DNA of 64,000 nucleotides from Hydrogenophaga sp. 2FB (GTDB lineage Bacteria; Pseudomonadota; Gammaproteobacteria; Burkholderiales; Burkholderiaceae_C). The stretch is from assembly GCF_005503365.1 (NCBI RefSeq), contig NZ_SCML01000016.1:43547-107546 (forward strand), given 5' to 3'. Shown one piece after another: positions 47,992-58,577 of the stretch. A program made the translations under genes and the position numbers. The notes beneath the pieces are model-generated. The model searched no databases. It saw only the letters and a program-made list of their open reading frames with translations, and was not told the origin of the DNA. Every line of letters starts with the position of its first letter. Positions within the stretch are counted from its first letter, which is position 1.

Positions 47992-48960
47992 ATGACAACC
48001 AGAGACAAACTCGCCCTGCTTTTCACGGCTGTGGCGCTGTGCGCATCCGCCCCGGCCCACGCGCAGACGCCACCCACGATCGCCAGGATCATCGTCGGGT
48101 TTCCCCCAGGCGGGAACATCGACCAGACCGCTCGGCTGATGGGGCAAGCCGCCGCTGCGAAGCTGGGCAAGACCGTGATCGTGGAGTCCCGGGTGGGCGC
48201 AGGAGGGGTGATCGCCGCCGAAGCGGTCGCCCGTGCCCCGGCCGATGGCAACACCTTGCTGCTGGCGTCTTCGCTCAACGCGGTGCTGCCATCGGCCACC
48301 CGGCAATTGCGCTACGAGCCACTGAACGACTTCGAATGGGTGGGCACCTTCACCAAGTACCCCCTTGTGGTCGCGGTGCCTCGCAACTCGCCACACAAGA
48401 CCCTCGCCGACTTGCTGACGGCGGCGCGCGAGCGGCCAGGCAAGGTCAGCTTTGGATCGGCCGGTCCCGCCACGGTCATGCACCTGGTCGGTGAGATGGT
48501 GGGCCATGCAGCCAAGGTCCAGTTCCTCCATGTGCCCTACAAAGGCGAAGCGCCATCGATGCTGGATGCCATCGGCGGCCAGATCGACTTCGTGGTGTTG
48601 ACCGCGCCCACGGTGCTGCCCCGTTTGCGCAGCGGCGACTTGCGCGTCCTGGCGGTCACGGGTGACACCCGTTGGGCCCACGCGCCCACGGTGCCTACCG
48701 TGGCCGAGTCGGGCTATCCCGGGTTCGGCGTCGTTTCCTGGGTCGGGCTCGCCGCGCCGCGTGGCACACCGGCCGCGGAGATGACCCGGCTGAGCGAGGC
48801 GTTCCGCCAGGCCCAGCAGGTGCCCGAGGTTCGCCAACAGATCGAAGCCATGGGCGTTGAGCTGTATGCCTTGAGCCCGGCACAGACGCGCGAGCTGATG
48901 CGCCGCGAGATCAAGCTCTGGCAAGAGCGTGCCAACGCGGCCGGCGTGAAACCTGAATGA
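47992..48960 (+). CDS. Bug-family periplasmic substrate-binding protein
   Basis: A 322-residue Bug/TctC binding protein with signal peptide (SAPAHAQT), IARIIVGFPPGGNIDQTARL at the ligand loop and SFGSAGPATVMHLVGEM in domain two. It is the first gene of the IclR-linked operon (Bug, FAH, VOC, ferredoxin-type reductase) and probably binds that pathway's acid substrate. As elsewhere in the window, there is no TctAB pair. It differs clearly from the other three Bug proteins here. Confidence 0.94.
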   Translation: MTTRDKLALLFTAVALCASAPAHAQTPPTIARIIVGFPPGGNIDQTARLMGQAAAAKLGKTVIVESRVGAGGVIAAEAVARAPADGNTLLLASSLNAVLPSATRQLRYEPLNDFEWVGTFTKYPLVVAVPRNSPHKTLADLLTAARERPGKVSFGSAGPATVMHLVGEMVGHAAKVQFLHVPYKGEAPSMLDAIGGQIDFVVLTAPTVLPRLRSGDLRVLAVTGDTRWAHAPTVPTVAESGYPGFGVVSWVGLAAPRGTPAAEMTRLSEAFRQAQQVPEVRQQIEAMGVELYALSPAQTRELMRREIKLWQERANAAGVKPE

Positions 48961-48970
48961 GGTGCAGGCC

Positions 48971-49900
48971 ATGAACACAAGCGACTCGCGTTTGAGGCTG
49001 GTCCATTTCTCTACCGTCGAATCGAACGCCATCGCACCGGGCTTGCTCGTTGGCGAAGCGGTGGTGGATTTGCGCGAAGCCGGCGTGGCCTCGAGCCTGG
49101 ACGATCTCTTCGCACGTTGGCCCGAAGCGTCCGAACAACTGGCGACGCTGCAAGGGCAGACGTCACTGCCGGGCATACCCCTGTCCAGCGCGACCCTCCG
49201 TGCGCCGCTGCCTTTGTCGAGCACGGTCTACTGCGCCGGGGCCAACTTCCGCGATCACGTCGAAGAAATGGCCCGCCTCAGGGGTGCTGCGCCCGAGCCG
49301 CCCGATAGCGCCCCCTGGCACTTCATCAAGCCGCGCCGCGCGGCCCTGGTCGGACCCGGCCCCGTCTCTCGGCCCAAGGGATGTCAGCAACTCGACTGGG
49401 AAGCCGAGCTGGTGGCCGTGATCGGCCGCGAATGCCGCGGTACAAGCCCTGAGAACGCGCTGTCGTTCGTGGCCTTCTACACCATCGCCAACGACCTCTC
49501 GGCCCGGGATCTTTTCAAGCGCAGCAGCCGGCCGGCCACCAATCCCTTCCACCTCGACTGGATCGGGCACAAAGGATTTGACGGGTCTTGCCCGATCGGC
49601 CCGTGGCTCACCTCCGCCGAGGGCATCGATCCGCAACAGCTGCAGATCCGCCTGTGGGTGGACGGCGCGCTCAAGCAGGACTCCAGCACCGCCAACATGA
49701 TCTTCTCCACCGCCGAGCAGATCGCCCACCTGTCGCAGCGCACCACACTCTTCCCCGGTGACGTGGTGCTCACGGGCACACCGGCGGGCGTGGGATCCGG
49801 ACGGAACGAATTTCTCGCGCCAGGCCAGCGCGTGAGCATCGAAATCGACGGCCTCGGCCGCCTGAACAACACCATCACAGAACATCGGAGCATGCCATGA
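48971..49900 (+). CDS. FAH-family hydrolase/isomerase
   Basis: A 309-residue fumarylacetoacetate hydrolase superfamily enzyme. Seen: STVYCAGANFRDHVEEMARL, a metal Glu region DWEAELVAVIGRECR, TIANDLSARDLFKRS, and the closing VVLTGTPAGVGSGR. Such enzymes cleave acylpyruvates or act as hydratases or isomerases in meta-cleavage and homoprotocatechuate pathways (HpcE, MhpD-like). ATG 48971 follows the Bug stop by 10 bp with GAGG upstream. Its stop overlaps the VOC start (ATGA). A ring-cleavage-product role fits the VOC and reductase genes that follow. Confidence 0.89.
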   Translation: MNTSDSRLRLVHFSTVESNAIAPGLLVGEAVVDLREAGVASSLDDLFARWPEASEQLATLQGQTSLPGIPLSSATLRAPLPLSSTVYCAGANFRDHVEEMARLRGAAPEPPDSAPWHFIKPRRAALVGPGPVSRPKGCQQLDWEAELVAVIGRECRGTSPENALSFVAFYTIANDLSARDLFKRSSRPATNPFHLDWIGHKGFDGSCPIGPWLTSAEGIDPQQLQIRLWVDGALKQDSSTANMIFSTAEQIAHLSQRTTLFPGDVVLTGTPAGVGSGRNEFLAPGQRVSIEIDGLGRLNNTITEHRSMP

Positions 49901-50406
49901 ACACACTTCGCGAGCTGGTGGGCGATGCGATCGCGGAGGAAGTCCCGCGCGCGTCCATCATCCAACCCTACGTCATTTCCCACGGCACCCTCGAGTGCGC
50001 GGACATGCAGGCATCGCGCAAGTTCTACCAGGAGTTTCTGGGACTTGAAGTGGTGCAGCACGGACCCCGCGCGATGGCCATCCGCTGCGGCCTCAAGTTC
50101 CACATCATCTGCGTGCAGGTGGGTGAAAAGATCCACCCGATGAGCTATCTGACGCATTGGGGCATCGACGTGCAAAGCCGGGAAGCCGTGGACAGCGCGC
50201 ATGCGGCAGCGCTGGCGAACACGGAAAAGTACGCGATCCGAAAAGTGGCCGATGTGGTGGAACAACACGGCGTCTACTCCTTCTACCTGCAGGACCTGGA
50301 CCACAACTGGTGGGAGGTTCAACACTACGAAGCCGGGTACCAGCACAACGACATTTTTGACTTTGGCGACGTCTACACGAGCTCGCTGGACGGCGTCGCC
50401 CCATGA
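49897..50406 (+). CDS. VOC-family protein (extradiol-dioxygenase-like)
   Basis: A 169-residue VOC protein with His in VISHGTLECADM, His in SYLTHWGIDVQS and Glu in LDHNWWEVQHYEAG, giving the 2-His-1-carboxylate set of extradiol dioxygenases in a single-module form. Tyr/His-rich C-terminal YQHNDIFDFGD may help bind substrate. It overlaps the FAH gene by ATGA and the reductase by 4 bp, so the three are translationally coupled. A ring-cleavage dioxygenase or a glyoxalase-like isomerase are both possible. Confidence 0.82.
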   Translation: MNTLRELVGDAIAEEVPRASIIQPYVISHGTLECADMQASRKFYQEFLGLEVVQHGPRAMAIRCGLKFHIICVQVGEKIHPMSYLTHWGIDVQSREAVDSAHAAALANTEKYAIRKVADVVEQHGVYSFYLQDLDHNWWEVQHYEAGYQHNDIFDFGDVYTSSLDGVAP

Positions 50407-51563
50407 CGACCACCGCCTCCTCGTTCGTGGTCCGCGTGCTGCCGATCGGCATGGATCTGAATACCGCTCACAACGTGTCCATTCTCGAAGCCGGTCTTCA
50501 CGGCGGCATCTCCATCCCGCACAGTTGCCGCACGGGCCTGTGCGGCACCTGCAAGGGCGAGTTGTTGTCGGGCCAGGTTCGAGGCCGCCTGGCCGATGGG
50601 GACTGCGAGGAGGAGACAGACGCCTCCGCAGGCGACATGATCCTGCTGTGCAAATCGACACCGCTGTCCGACTGCGCGATTCGCGTGCCGCAGGCGAAAC
50701 GCACGGAGTTCCGTCCGCAACGGCTGCCGGCCCGGATCGTGTCGGTACAGCGGCTGGCCACCGATGTGGTGCGACTGGCCTTGCGCCTGCCCATGAACCG
50801 ACCGATCGAGTTTCTGGCAGGCCAGTACCTGGAGATCCTTCTGAAGGACGGTCAGCGACGAAGCTTTTCCATTGCATCGTCCCCGGCGGTGGGTGGCAAG
50901 GTGGACATCGAGCTGCACGTGCGCCACCACCCGGGCGGCCTCTTTTCCGATCCTCTTTTCTCGACAACGCCAACGTCGGGCGTCTTGCAGATGGAAGGAC
51001 CGTTCGGCAGCTTCCAGCTGCGCGAGCCCGACGCGGGCCCCACCATCTTTCTGGCCACGGGCACCGGCTTCGCGCCGGTCAAAGCCATGGTGGAAGAAGC
51101 CATCGGAACCCAGCGCACGGCGCGCCAGGCTTTTCATGTGTACTGGGGAGGACGGGTCGAAGCCGACCTGTACGACCTCGCACGGGTACGGGCGTGGGCA
51201 AACGAAGGCCACATCACGTTCCACCCGGTTCTATCCCGAGCGAAGGATGCCGACTGGACGGGGCGGCAAGGCCACGTTCAGAACGCGCTCATGGAGGACT
51301 TCAACGATCTCCGCGATGCCACCGTCTATGCCTGCGGCTCCGAAGCCATGGTGAGTGCCGCCCGAGACAGCCTGGTGAGCGTCAGGAACCTGGCGAAGGA
51401 ACGCTTCTTTGCCGATGCATTTTTCTCGGCACAGGCCAACGAGAACGCTAGAACAAGCGCTGGAGCAACCCCATCACCCGCCGAAAGCGCGGGCCATACG
51501 GCGGGTAGAACAGATGCCCCATGGCCCAGCGCGATTGCAGCAGCACCGGTTTCTGCTGCGTGA
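50403..51563 (+). CDS. Ferredoxin-type flavo-reductase (2Fe-2S + FAD + NAD) for an oxygenase
   Basis: A 386-residue electron-transfer protein. The N-terminal plant-type [2Fe-2S] domain has C42, C47, C50 (SCRTGLCGTC) and C83. An FAD domain has RSFSIASSPAVGG, and a C-terminal NAD domain has FLATGTGFAPVKAM and VYACGSEAMV. This is the BenC/XylZ/CDP-glucoseen-reductase class that feeds electrons to oxygenases. The natural end appears near FFSAQANEN; an extra tail of about 35 Ala/Ser/Pro/Thr-rich residues runs 116 bp into the convergent aldehyde dehydrogenase gene. The oxygenase partner is not in this operon. Start at 50403 overlaps the VOC stop. Confidence 0.88.
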   Translation: MTTTASSFVVRVLPIGMDLNTAHNVSILEAGLHGGISIPHSCRTGLCGTCKGELLSGQVRGRLADGDCEEETDASAGDMILLCKSTPLSDCAIRVPQAKRTEFRPQRLPARIVSVQRLATDVVRLALRLPMNRPIEFLAGQYLEILLKDGQRRSFSIASSPAVGGKVDIELHVRHHPGGLFSDPLFSTTPTSGVLQMEGPFGSFQLREPDAGPTIFLATGTGFAPVKAMVEEAIGTQRTARQAFHVYWGGRVEADLYDLARVRAWANEGHITFHPVLSRAKDADWTGRQGHVQNALMEDFNDLRDATVYACGSEAMVSAARDSLVSVRNLAKERFFADAFFSAQANENARTSAGATPSPAESAGHTAGRTDAPWPSAIAAAPVSAA

Positions 51564-52878
51564 AACGCAGGAAGCCGGTTTCGCCGTGGTAGGCACCCCA
51601 GCCGCTCTCGCCCACGCCGCCAAAAGGCAGGCCCTCGTGCGCGATGTGCATCAGCGTGTCGTTCACCGACACGCCACCGCTCACCGTGCGCGCCAGCAAA
51701 CGATCACGCGCGGCGGTGTCGCTGCCGAACCAGTACAGCGCCAGCGGGCGCGGACGCAGGTTGATGTAGGTCACGGCATCGTCGATGCCGTCGTACGGCA
51801 CCACCGGCAGGATCGGGCCAAAAATTTCCTCGTGCATCAGGCGCAGGGCGGGTGCCGGGTCGAACACCAGCGTAGGGTTCATCTGCCGTGCGCCCTGGGC
51901 ATCGCCACCGGGCCGTGACACATCGACCACGCGCGCGCCCCGCGCCTGCGCCTCGTCCAGCAACGCGTTCAGCCGCGCATGGTGCGGCTCGCTCACGATG
52001 GCGGCGTAGTCCGGGTTGCCGGCGATGGTGGGGAACAGGCGCGCGACCGCCGCGGCATAGGCTTGCTCGAAGGCCGCTTCCTGGCCGCGTGGCAGCAGCA
52101 CGTAGTCGGGTGCGATGCAGGTCTGCCCGGCGTTGAGCAGCTTGCCGTGGGCGATCTTGACCGCGGCTTCGCTCAGGTCGCAAGAAGCGTCGATCACGCA
52201 GGGGGACTTGCCACCGAGTTCGAGCGTGGTCGGCGTGAGGTTGACGGCGGCGGCGGCGGCCACCTGGCGCCCCACTTGCGTGGAGCCGGTGAAGAACAGG
52301 TGGTCAAACGGCAGGCTGGCAAATTCCTTGGCCACGTCGGGGCCGCCGAGCACCACGCTGAACTCGTCGGCCGAGAAGGCCTGCTGCACCAGTTCGGCCA
52401 TGAGGGCCGAGGTGTGGGGCGTGAGTTCGCTGGGTTTGAGCATCACGCGGTTGCCCGCCGCCAGCGCCGTGGCCGCGGGGCCGAAGGTGAGCTGCAGCGG
52501 GTAGTTCCACGGCCCGATCACACCCACCACACCCAGCGGCTGGCGCTGCAGGTGCGCGCGCGCCGGCTGCAGGTACAGCGGCGTGCGCACGCGTTGCGGC
52601 TTCATCCAGCGCGGCAGGTGTTTGTCCAGTTGCGCCATGCCGGCGCGCAGCACGAAAAAATCGGCCGCTTCGGTGAGTTGCGCCGAGCGCACGCCGAAGT
52701 CGGCGTGCACCGCCTCGGCCAGTTTCCCGGCCTGCGTGTCGACCAGGGAACGCAACCGCCCCAGCCGATCGCGCCGCAGCGCCAGGGGCACATCGATCTG
52801 TGCCCGGCTCGCGTTGTATTGCGCGTCGAACAGCGCGCGCAGGGGGAGGTTGGGAGGGATCTGCGTCATGGGATTCAT
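51448..52878 (-). CDS. Coniferyl-aldehyde dehydrogenase-type NAD-dependent ALDH
   Basis: A 476-residue aldehyde dehydrogenase of the coniferyl-aldehyde group. Seen: NAD-binding IGPWNYPLQLTFGPAATALA, FTGSTQVGRQVAA, TLELGGKSPCVID with catalytic Glu, GQTCIAPDYVLLP with nucleophilic Cys, and EEIFGPILPVVPYD. It would oxidise an aromatic or aliphatic aldehyde to its acid. ATG at 52878 was used; the ATG three codons later is also possible. Its 3' end overlaps the convergent reductase gene by 116 bp. Transcription is leftward, separate from the catabolic operons. Confidence 0.92.
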   Translation of the reverse strand: MNPMTQIPPNLPLRALFDAQYNASRAQIDVPLALRRDRLGRLRSLVDTQAGKLAEAVHADFGVRSAQLTEAADFFVLRAGMAQLDKHLPRWMKPQRVRTPLYLQPARAHLQRQPLGVVGVIGPWNYPLQLTFGPAATALAAGNRVMLKPSELTPHTSALMAELVQQAFSADEFSVVLGGPDVAKEFASLPFDHLFFTGSTQVGRQVAAAAAVNLTPTTLELGGKSPCVIDASCDLSEAAVKIAHGKLLNAGQTCIAPDYVLLPRGQEAAFEQAYAAAVARLFPTIAGNPDYAAIVSEPHHARLNALLDEAQARGARVVDVSRPGGDAQGARQMNPTLVFDPAPALRLMHEEIFGPILPVVPYDGIDDAVTYINLRPRPLALYWFGSDTAARDRLLARTVSGGVSVNDTLMHIAHEGLPFGGVGESGWGAYHGETGFLRFTQQKPVLLQSRWAMGHLFYPPYGPRFRRVMGLLQRLF

Positions 52879-52913
52879 GATAGGCCGCCCGCCCTCTCCC
52901 GGGTAGGGCCACT

Positions 52914-52936
52914 CCCCCATCCGCGACGGACGGGGG
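52914..52936 (-). terminator. Hairpin after clpB
   Basis: CCCCC-A-TCCG-CGA-CGGA-C-GGGGG forms a 9-bp stem with one internal mismatch, 10 bp after the clpB stop on the minus strand. No strong U-tract follows, so it is a weak terminator or 3' stability element. Confidence 0.4.
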
Positions 52937-52945
52937 CGCGGGCGA

Positions 52946-55564
<2,619 letters not shown>

Positions 55565-55598
55565 GGATAGGCTCTCCGATGTTTCAGAACTGAAAACA

Positions 55599-55626
55599 AC
55601 ATGGCGCCCATCATCCTGTTTTCAAG
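55599..55626 (-). promoter_or_regulatory. Sigma-32 (heat-shock) promoter of clpB
   Basis: On the minus strand CTTGAAA, a 13-bp spacer, then CGCCATGT, closely matching the sigma-32 consensus CTTGAAA-N13-CCCCATNT (one mismatch in the -10). It lies 35-62 bp upstream of the clpB ATG, which fits heat-shock induction. Confidence 0.75.
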
Positions 55627-55665
55627 ATGCGGGCGCAGCTTCTCAAGCGGCGCCTTTGACGCGGA

Positions 55666-56433
55666 TCAACCCGCGCGCGCGGGTTGCGCCCGGCGCCAGT
55701 ACGCATAAGCCCAGGCGGTGTGAAAGCCCAAACGGCGGTACAGCGCCAGCGCGGGCGCGTTGCTGGCATCCACCTGCAGGAACGCGTTGCCCACACCCTG
55801 GCGCAGCGCTTCCTGCGCCATGGCGAGCAGCAATCCGCGGGCCAGGCCGCGCCCCCGGTGCGCGGCGGCCGTGCGCATGCCGTGCACCCCGAGCCAGCCG
55901 TGGCTGAACGACGCGGCCCCGCAGGCCACCGTTTCACCGTTCTCGCGCAAGCTGGCAAACAGCGTGCCTGTGGCGCGGCTCAGCGACTTTGAGCGGCTGG
56001 CGCCGTCGACCGGGTCAAGGCCCTCGCCGAGGTACATCGCCATCCACGCGGCATCGGGCGTGCGGGCGAGCTCCACGCTGGCCGTGGGTGCCGCTGTCTG
56101 CGCCAGATCGGCGGTGGCGCAGGTCTGGTTGAACGTGGGTTGCTGGTGCATGAACCCGTGCATGCGCAGCTCGCGCAGCCAGCCTTCGAAGCTGGGCGCG
56201 CCAGGCAGGCGGAACGCGGGTGCCATCCCGGCGGCGGCGTAGCGCTCCAGGATCGTGTCCAGCAAGGCTGGATCGTGCTCGCCGTGGTGCAGCGGCACGG
56301 CGCTGCGCGCGCGGTTGATCGTGCCGTGGTCCATGGGCAGCAGCCAGCCGGGCAGCGTTTCGAGCTGCTCGGGCGCCACGGCCTGCACGGTCGCGCGTTC
56401 GATGGCTTCGATGTCGGTGGCGCTGATGTGCAT
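55666..56433 (-). CDS. GNAT-family N-acetyltransferase
   Basis: A 255-residue acetyltransferase. The C-terminal GNAT core has the acetyl-CoA motif HRGRGLARGLLLAMAQEALR, LQVDASNAPALALYRRLGF and a C-terminal strand HTAWAYAYWRR. The N-terminal half is a second, degenerate GNAT-like lobe, as in two-domain members. The acceptor is unknown. ATG 56433 lies 15 bp after the moaE stop, so it is probably transcribed with the molybdenum cofactor genes. A signal peptide or membrane segment is absent. Confidence 0.85.
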   Translation of the reverse strand: MHISATDIEAIERATVQAVAPEQLETLPGWLLPMDHGTINRARSAVPLHHGEHDPALLDTILERYAAAGMAPAFRLPGAPSFEGWLRELRMHGFMHQQPTFNQTCATADLAQTAAPTASVELARTPDAAWMAMYLGEGLDPVDGASRSKSLSRATGTLFASLRENGETVACGAASFSHGWLGVHGMRTAAAHRGRGLARGLLLAMAQEALRQGVGNAFLQVDASNAPALALYRRLGFHTAWAYAYWRRAQPARAG

Positions 56434-56448
56434 GACCGCAGCCTTCCG

Positions 56449-56922
56449 TCAACCGTTGCGGGACTCAATGCCCCAGCGCGCCAGCGCCGCGTCGTCGCTC
56501 ACGCGCGCATCGACCCAGCGCGCACCCTCGGGCGTCTGTTCTTTCTTCCAGAACGGCGCCTGGGTTTTCAGGTAGTCCATCAGGAACTCGCAGGCCTGGA
56601 AGCTCTCGCCGCGGTGCGCGGAGGTGACCGCCACCAGCACGATCTGATCGAGCGGCTGGAGCACGCCCACGCGGTGGATCACGCGCGCGGCGTAGAGGTC
56701 GAAGCGCTTGAAAGCTTCGTCGATCATGGCCTCGATCGATCTCTCGGTCATGCCGGGGTAGTGCTCCAGCTCCATCGTGCTCACGCTTTGCCCATCGTTG
56801 CGGTCTCGCACGGTGCCGATGAAGCTGCAGACCGCGCCGACGCGCTTGTCCTGCGCGCGCAGCTGCGAGACCTCGGTGGTGAGATCGAAATCTTCGGTCT
56901 GGATGCTGACGCGCGCCGCCAT
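56449..56922 (-). CDS. moaE: Molybdopterin synthase catalytic subunit MoaE
   Basis: A 157-residue MoaE that, with MoaD thiocarboxylate, converts cyclic pyranopterin monophosphate to molybdopterin. Seen: GAVCSFIGTVRDRNDGQSVS, LEHYPGMTERSIEAMIDEAF, VHRVGVLQPLDQIVLVAVTS-like strand, HRGESFQACEFLMDYLKTQA and FWKKEQTPEGARWVD with conserved active-site Lys. The start at ATG 56922 lies 1 nt after the moaD stop. Confidence 0.96.
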   Translation of the reverse strand: MAARVSIQTEDFDLTTEVSQLRAQDKRVGAVCSFIGTVRDRNDGQSVSTMELEHYPGMTERSIEAMIDEAFKRFDLYAARVIHRVGVLQPLDQIVLVAVTSAHRGESFQACEFLMDYLKTQAPFWKKEQTPEGARWVDARVSDDAALARWGIESRNG

Positions 56923-56923
56923 C

Positions 56924-57175
56924 TCAACCACCCGTGACCGGCGGAAAGAAACCGACCTCGGCACCGTCGCTGAGCGCGGCCGTCTCATCGCTCATGGTCT
57001 GGTTCAAGGCCACCCGCACCGCCCTGCCCGGCGCAAGTGCATCGGCATAAGCGCCACCACGCGCCACGAGTTCGGCGCGCAAGGCGGCCAGCGTCGTGGC
57101 TTGGGTTTGCAGCGATTCGCTGCCGGTGCCCAGAGTTTCGCGGATCGCCGCGAAGTAACGCAACTGGATGTTCAT
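56924..57175 (-). CDS. moaD: Molybdopterin synthase sulfur carrier subunit MoaD
   Basis: An 83-residue ubiquitin-like sulfur carrier ending in the required GlyGly (FFPPVTGG), which is adenylated and thiocarboxylated. The beta-grasp core is NIQLRYFAAIRETLGTGSE, then VALNQTMSDE and GAEVGFFPPV. It overlaps the moeA stop by ATGA and runs into moaE with a 1-nt gap, so the two synthase subunits are made stoichiometrically. Confidence 0.96.
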   Translation of the reverse strand: MNIQLRYFAAIRETLGTGSESLQTQATTLAALRAELVARGGAYADALAPGRAVRVALNQTMSDETAALSDGAEVGFFPPVTGG

Positions 57176-58449
57176 GCGAGCAGGTCCGCAAAGGAGATGT
57201 AGGACACGGGATCGCCGTTGGCGATGGTGGTGCCGGCCGGGTTGTCCACCAGGCCATCGCCCCACGCCATCGAGGTGAGCACACCCGAGCTTTGGTTGGG
57301 AAACAGATCGAGCCCGCCCGCTGCGTTGCGGCGCACGCGCAGGAACTCGCGGCGCTTGTCGGCGCGCGCGACGGTGAAGTGGGCTGGCAGCGTGGTGGCC
57401 AGGGGCAGCGTTTGAATGCGGCTGGCCGGCACGCCCTGCAGCTTCAGCAGGAAGGGCCGCACCAGCAACAGGAAGGTGACGAAGCTCGACACCGGGTTGC
57501 CCGGCAGGCCGATGAAATGGCACGCACCGCCGCCATCGCGCCGCACGGTGCCATAGGCAAACGGTTTGCCGGGCTTCATGCCGATCTGCCACAAATCGAG
57601 CGATCCGAGTTGCTGCACCGCCGGCTTGACGTGGTCTTCTTCGCCCACCGACACACCGCCGCTGGTGAGGATCAGGTCGTGCTGCTCGGCCGCGCCCTGG
57701 AGAGCCGCCACGGTGGCCTCTCGCTGGTCGGGCACGATGCCGAGGTCCGTTACCTCGCAGCCGAAGCGCTGCAGCAGCGTGCGCAGGAAAAAACGGTTCG
57801 AGTTGTAGATGTTCCCGGGCTTCATGGCCTCGGGCGCCACATCACCTGGCATCACGAGTTCGTCGCCGGTGGAGAACATGGCCACGCGCGGGCGCACCCG
57901 CACCGGCACCTGTGCCAGGCCCAGGCTCGCCGCCAGGCCCAGGCTCGCGGGCGACAAGCGTTCGCCCTGGGCCAGCACCACCGCGCCACGCGTGACGTCT
58001 TCGCCCGCGCGCCGCACCCACTGGCCGGGTTCGGGAATGACCTGGATGTGCGCCGCGTGGATGTCGCCGCCGACTTCGATGGTGTCTTCCTGCATCACCA
58101 CCGCATCGGCGCCCGCGGGCATGGGCGCGCCGGTGAAGATGCGCGCGCAGGTGCCCGGCTCCAGCGGCCCGCCCGTGTGGCCCGCGGCAATGCGCTGGCT
58201 CACGCGCAAGACCTGGCCGGGTTCGGTCACGTCGGCCGCGCGCAGCGCATAACCGTCCATGGACGAGTTGTCGTTCGGTGGCACTTGCAGCGCGGACACC
58301 AGGTCTTGGGCGAGCACGCGGCCGTCGGCGTCGAAGGTGGCGACGGTATCCTCGGCGGTCATCGCTTCCACGCGGGCGAGCAGATCGGCCAGGGCCTCGT
58401 CCAGCGACATCAGGGGCGCGCGGCCGGCAGGGGATTTGGGAGCATTCAT
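57172..58449 (-). CDS. moeA: Molybdopterin molybdotransferase MoeA
   Basis: A 425-residue MoeA that inserts molybdate into adenylated molybdopterin. The four-domain layout is seen: DNSSMDGYALRAADVT (domain II), the mixed alpha/beta domain III with ILTSGGVSVGEEDHVKPAVQ, FAYGTVRRDGGGACHFIGLP and GNPVSSFVTFLLLVRPFLL, and a C-terminal beta domain. It lies 128 bp after thrC with a hairpin between them and is coupled to moaD by a 4-bp overlap. moaA, moaB and moaC are not in the window. Confidence 0.96.
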   Translation of the reverse strand: MNAPKSPAGRAPLMSLDEALADLLARVEAMTAEDTVATFDADGRVLAQDLVSALQVPPNDNSSMDGYALRAADVTEPGQVLRVSQRIAAGHTGGPLEPGTCARIFTGAPMPAGADAVVMQEDTIEVGGDIHAAHIQVIPEPGQWVRRAGEDVTRGAVVLAQGERLSPASLGLAASLGLAQVPVRVRPRVAMFSTGDELVMPGDVAPEAMKPGNIYNSNRFFLRTLLQRFGCEVTDLGIVPDQREATVAALQGAAEQHDLILTSGGVSVGEEDHVKPAVQQLGSLDLWQIGMKPGKPFAYGTVRRDGGGACHFIGLPGNPVSSFVTFLLLVRPFLLKLQGVPASRIQTLPLATTLPAHFTVARADKRREFLRVRRNAAGGLDLFPNQSSGVLTSMAWGDGLVDNPAGTTIANGDPVSYISFADLLA

Positions 58450-58537
58450 GGCGTGGAGGGTAGCGGGTGGCCCCGGACTGCAAAGCGGTCTGCATTGTCG
58501 AGCAACCCGGCCGCCACGTCATCGGCCCGGTTCAAAT

Positions 58538-58565
58538 CCAGCACCCGATGTGGGGTGGGTGCTGG
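58538..58565. terminator. Hairpin between thrC and moeA
   Basis: CCAGCACCC and GGGTGCTGG form a perfect 9-bp stem with a 10-nt loop, starting 12 bp after the thrC stop and ending 88 bp before the moeA ATG. There is no T-run, so it may attenuate rather than fully stop read-through into the moe-moa genes. Confidence 0.45.
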
Positions 58566-58577
58566 CCGGGAACAACT

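Noticed and set aside
58500..58570. A GGTTCAAATCC stretch resembling a tRNA T-loop
   Set aside because: The flanking bases do not form a T-stem and no acceptor, D or anticodon arms are present. A simple 9-bp hairpin explains the symmetry better.
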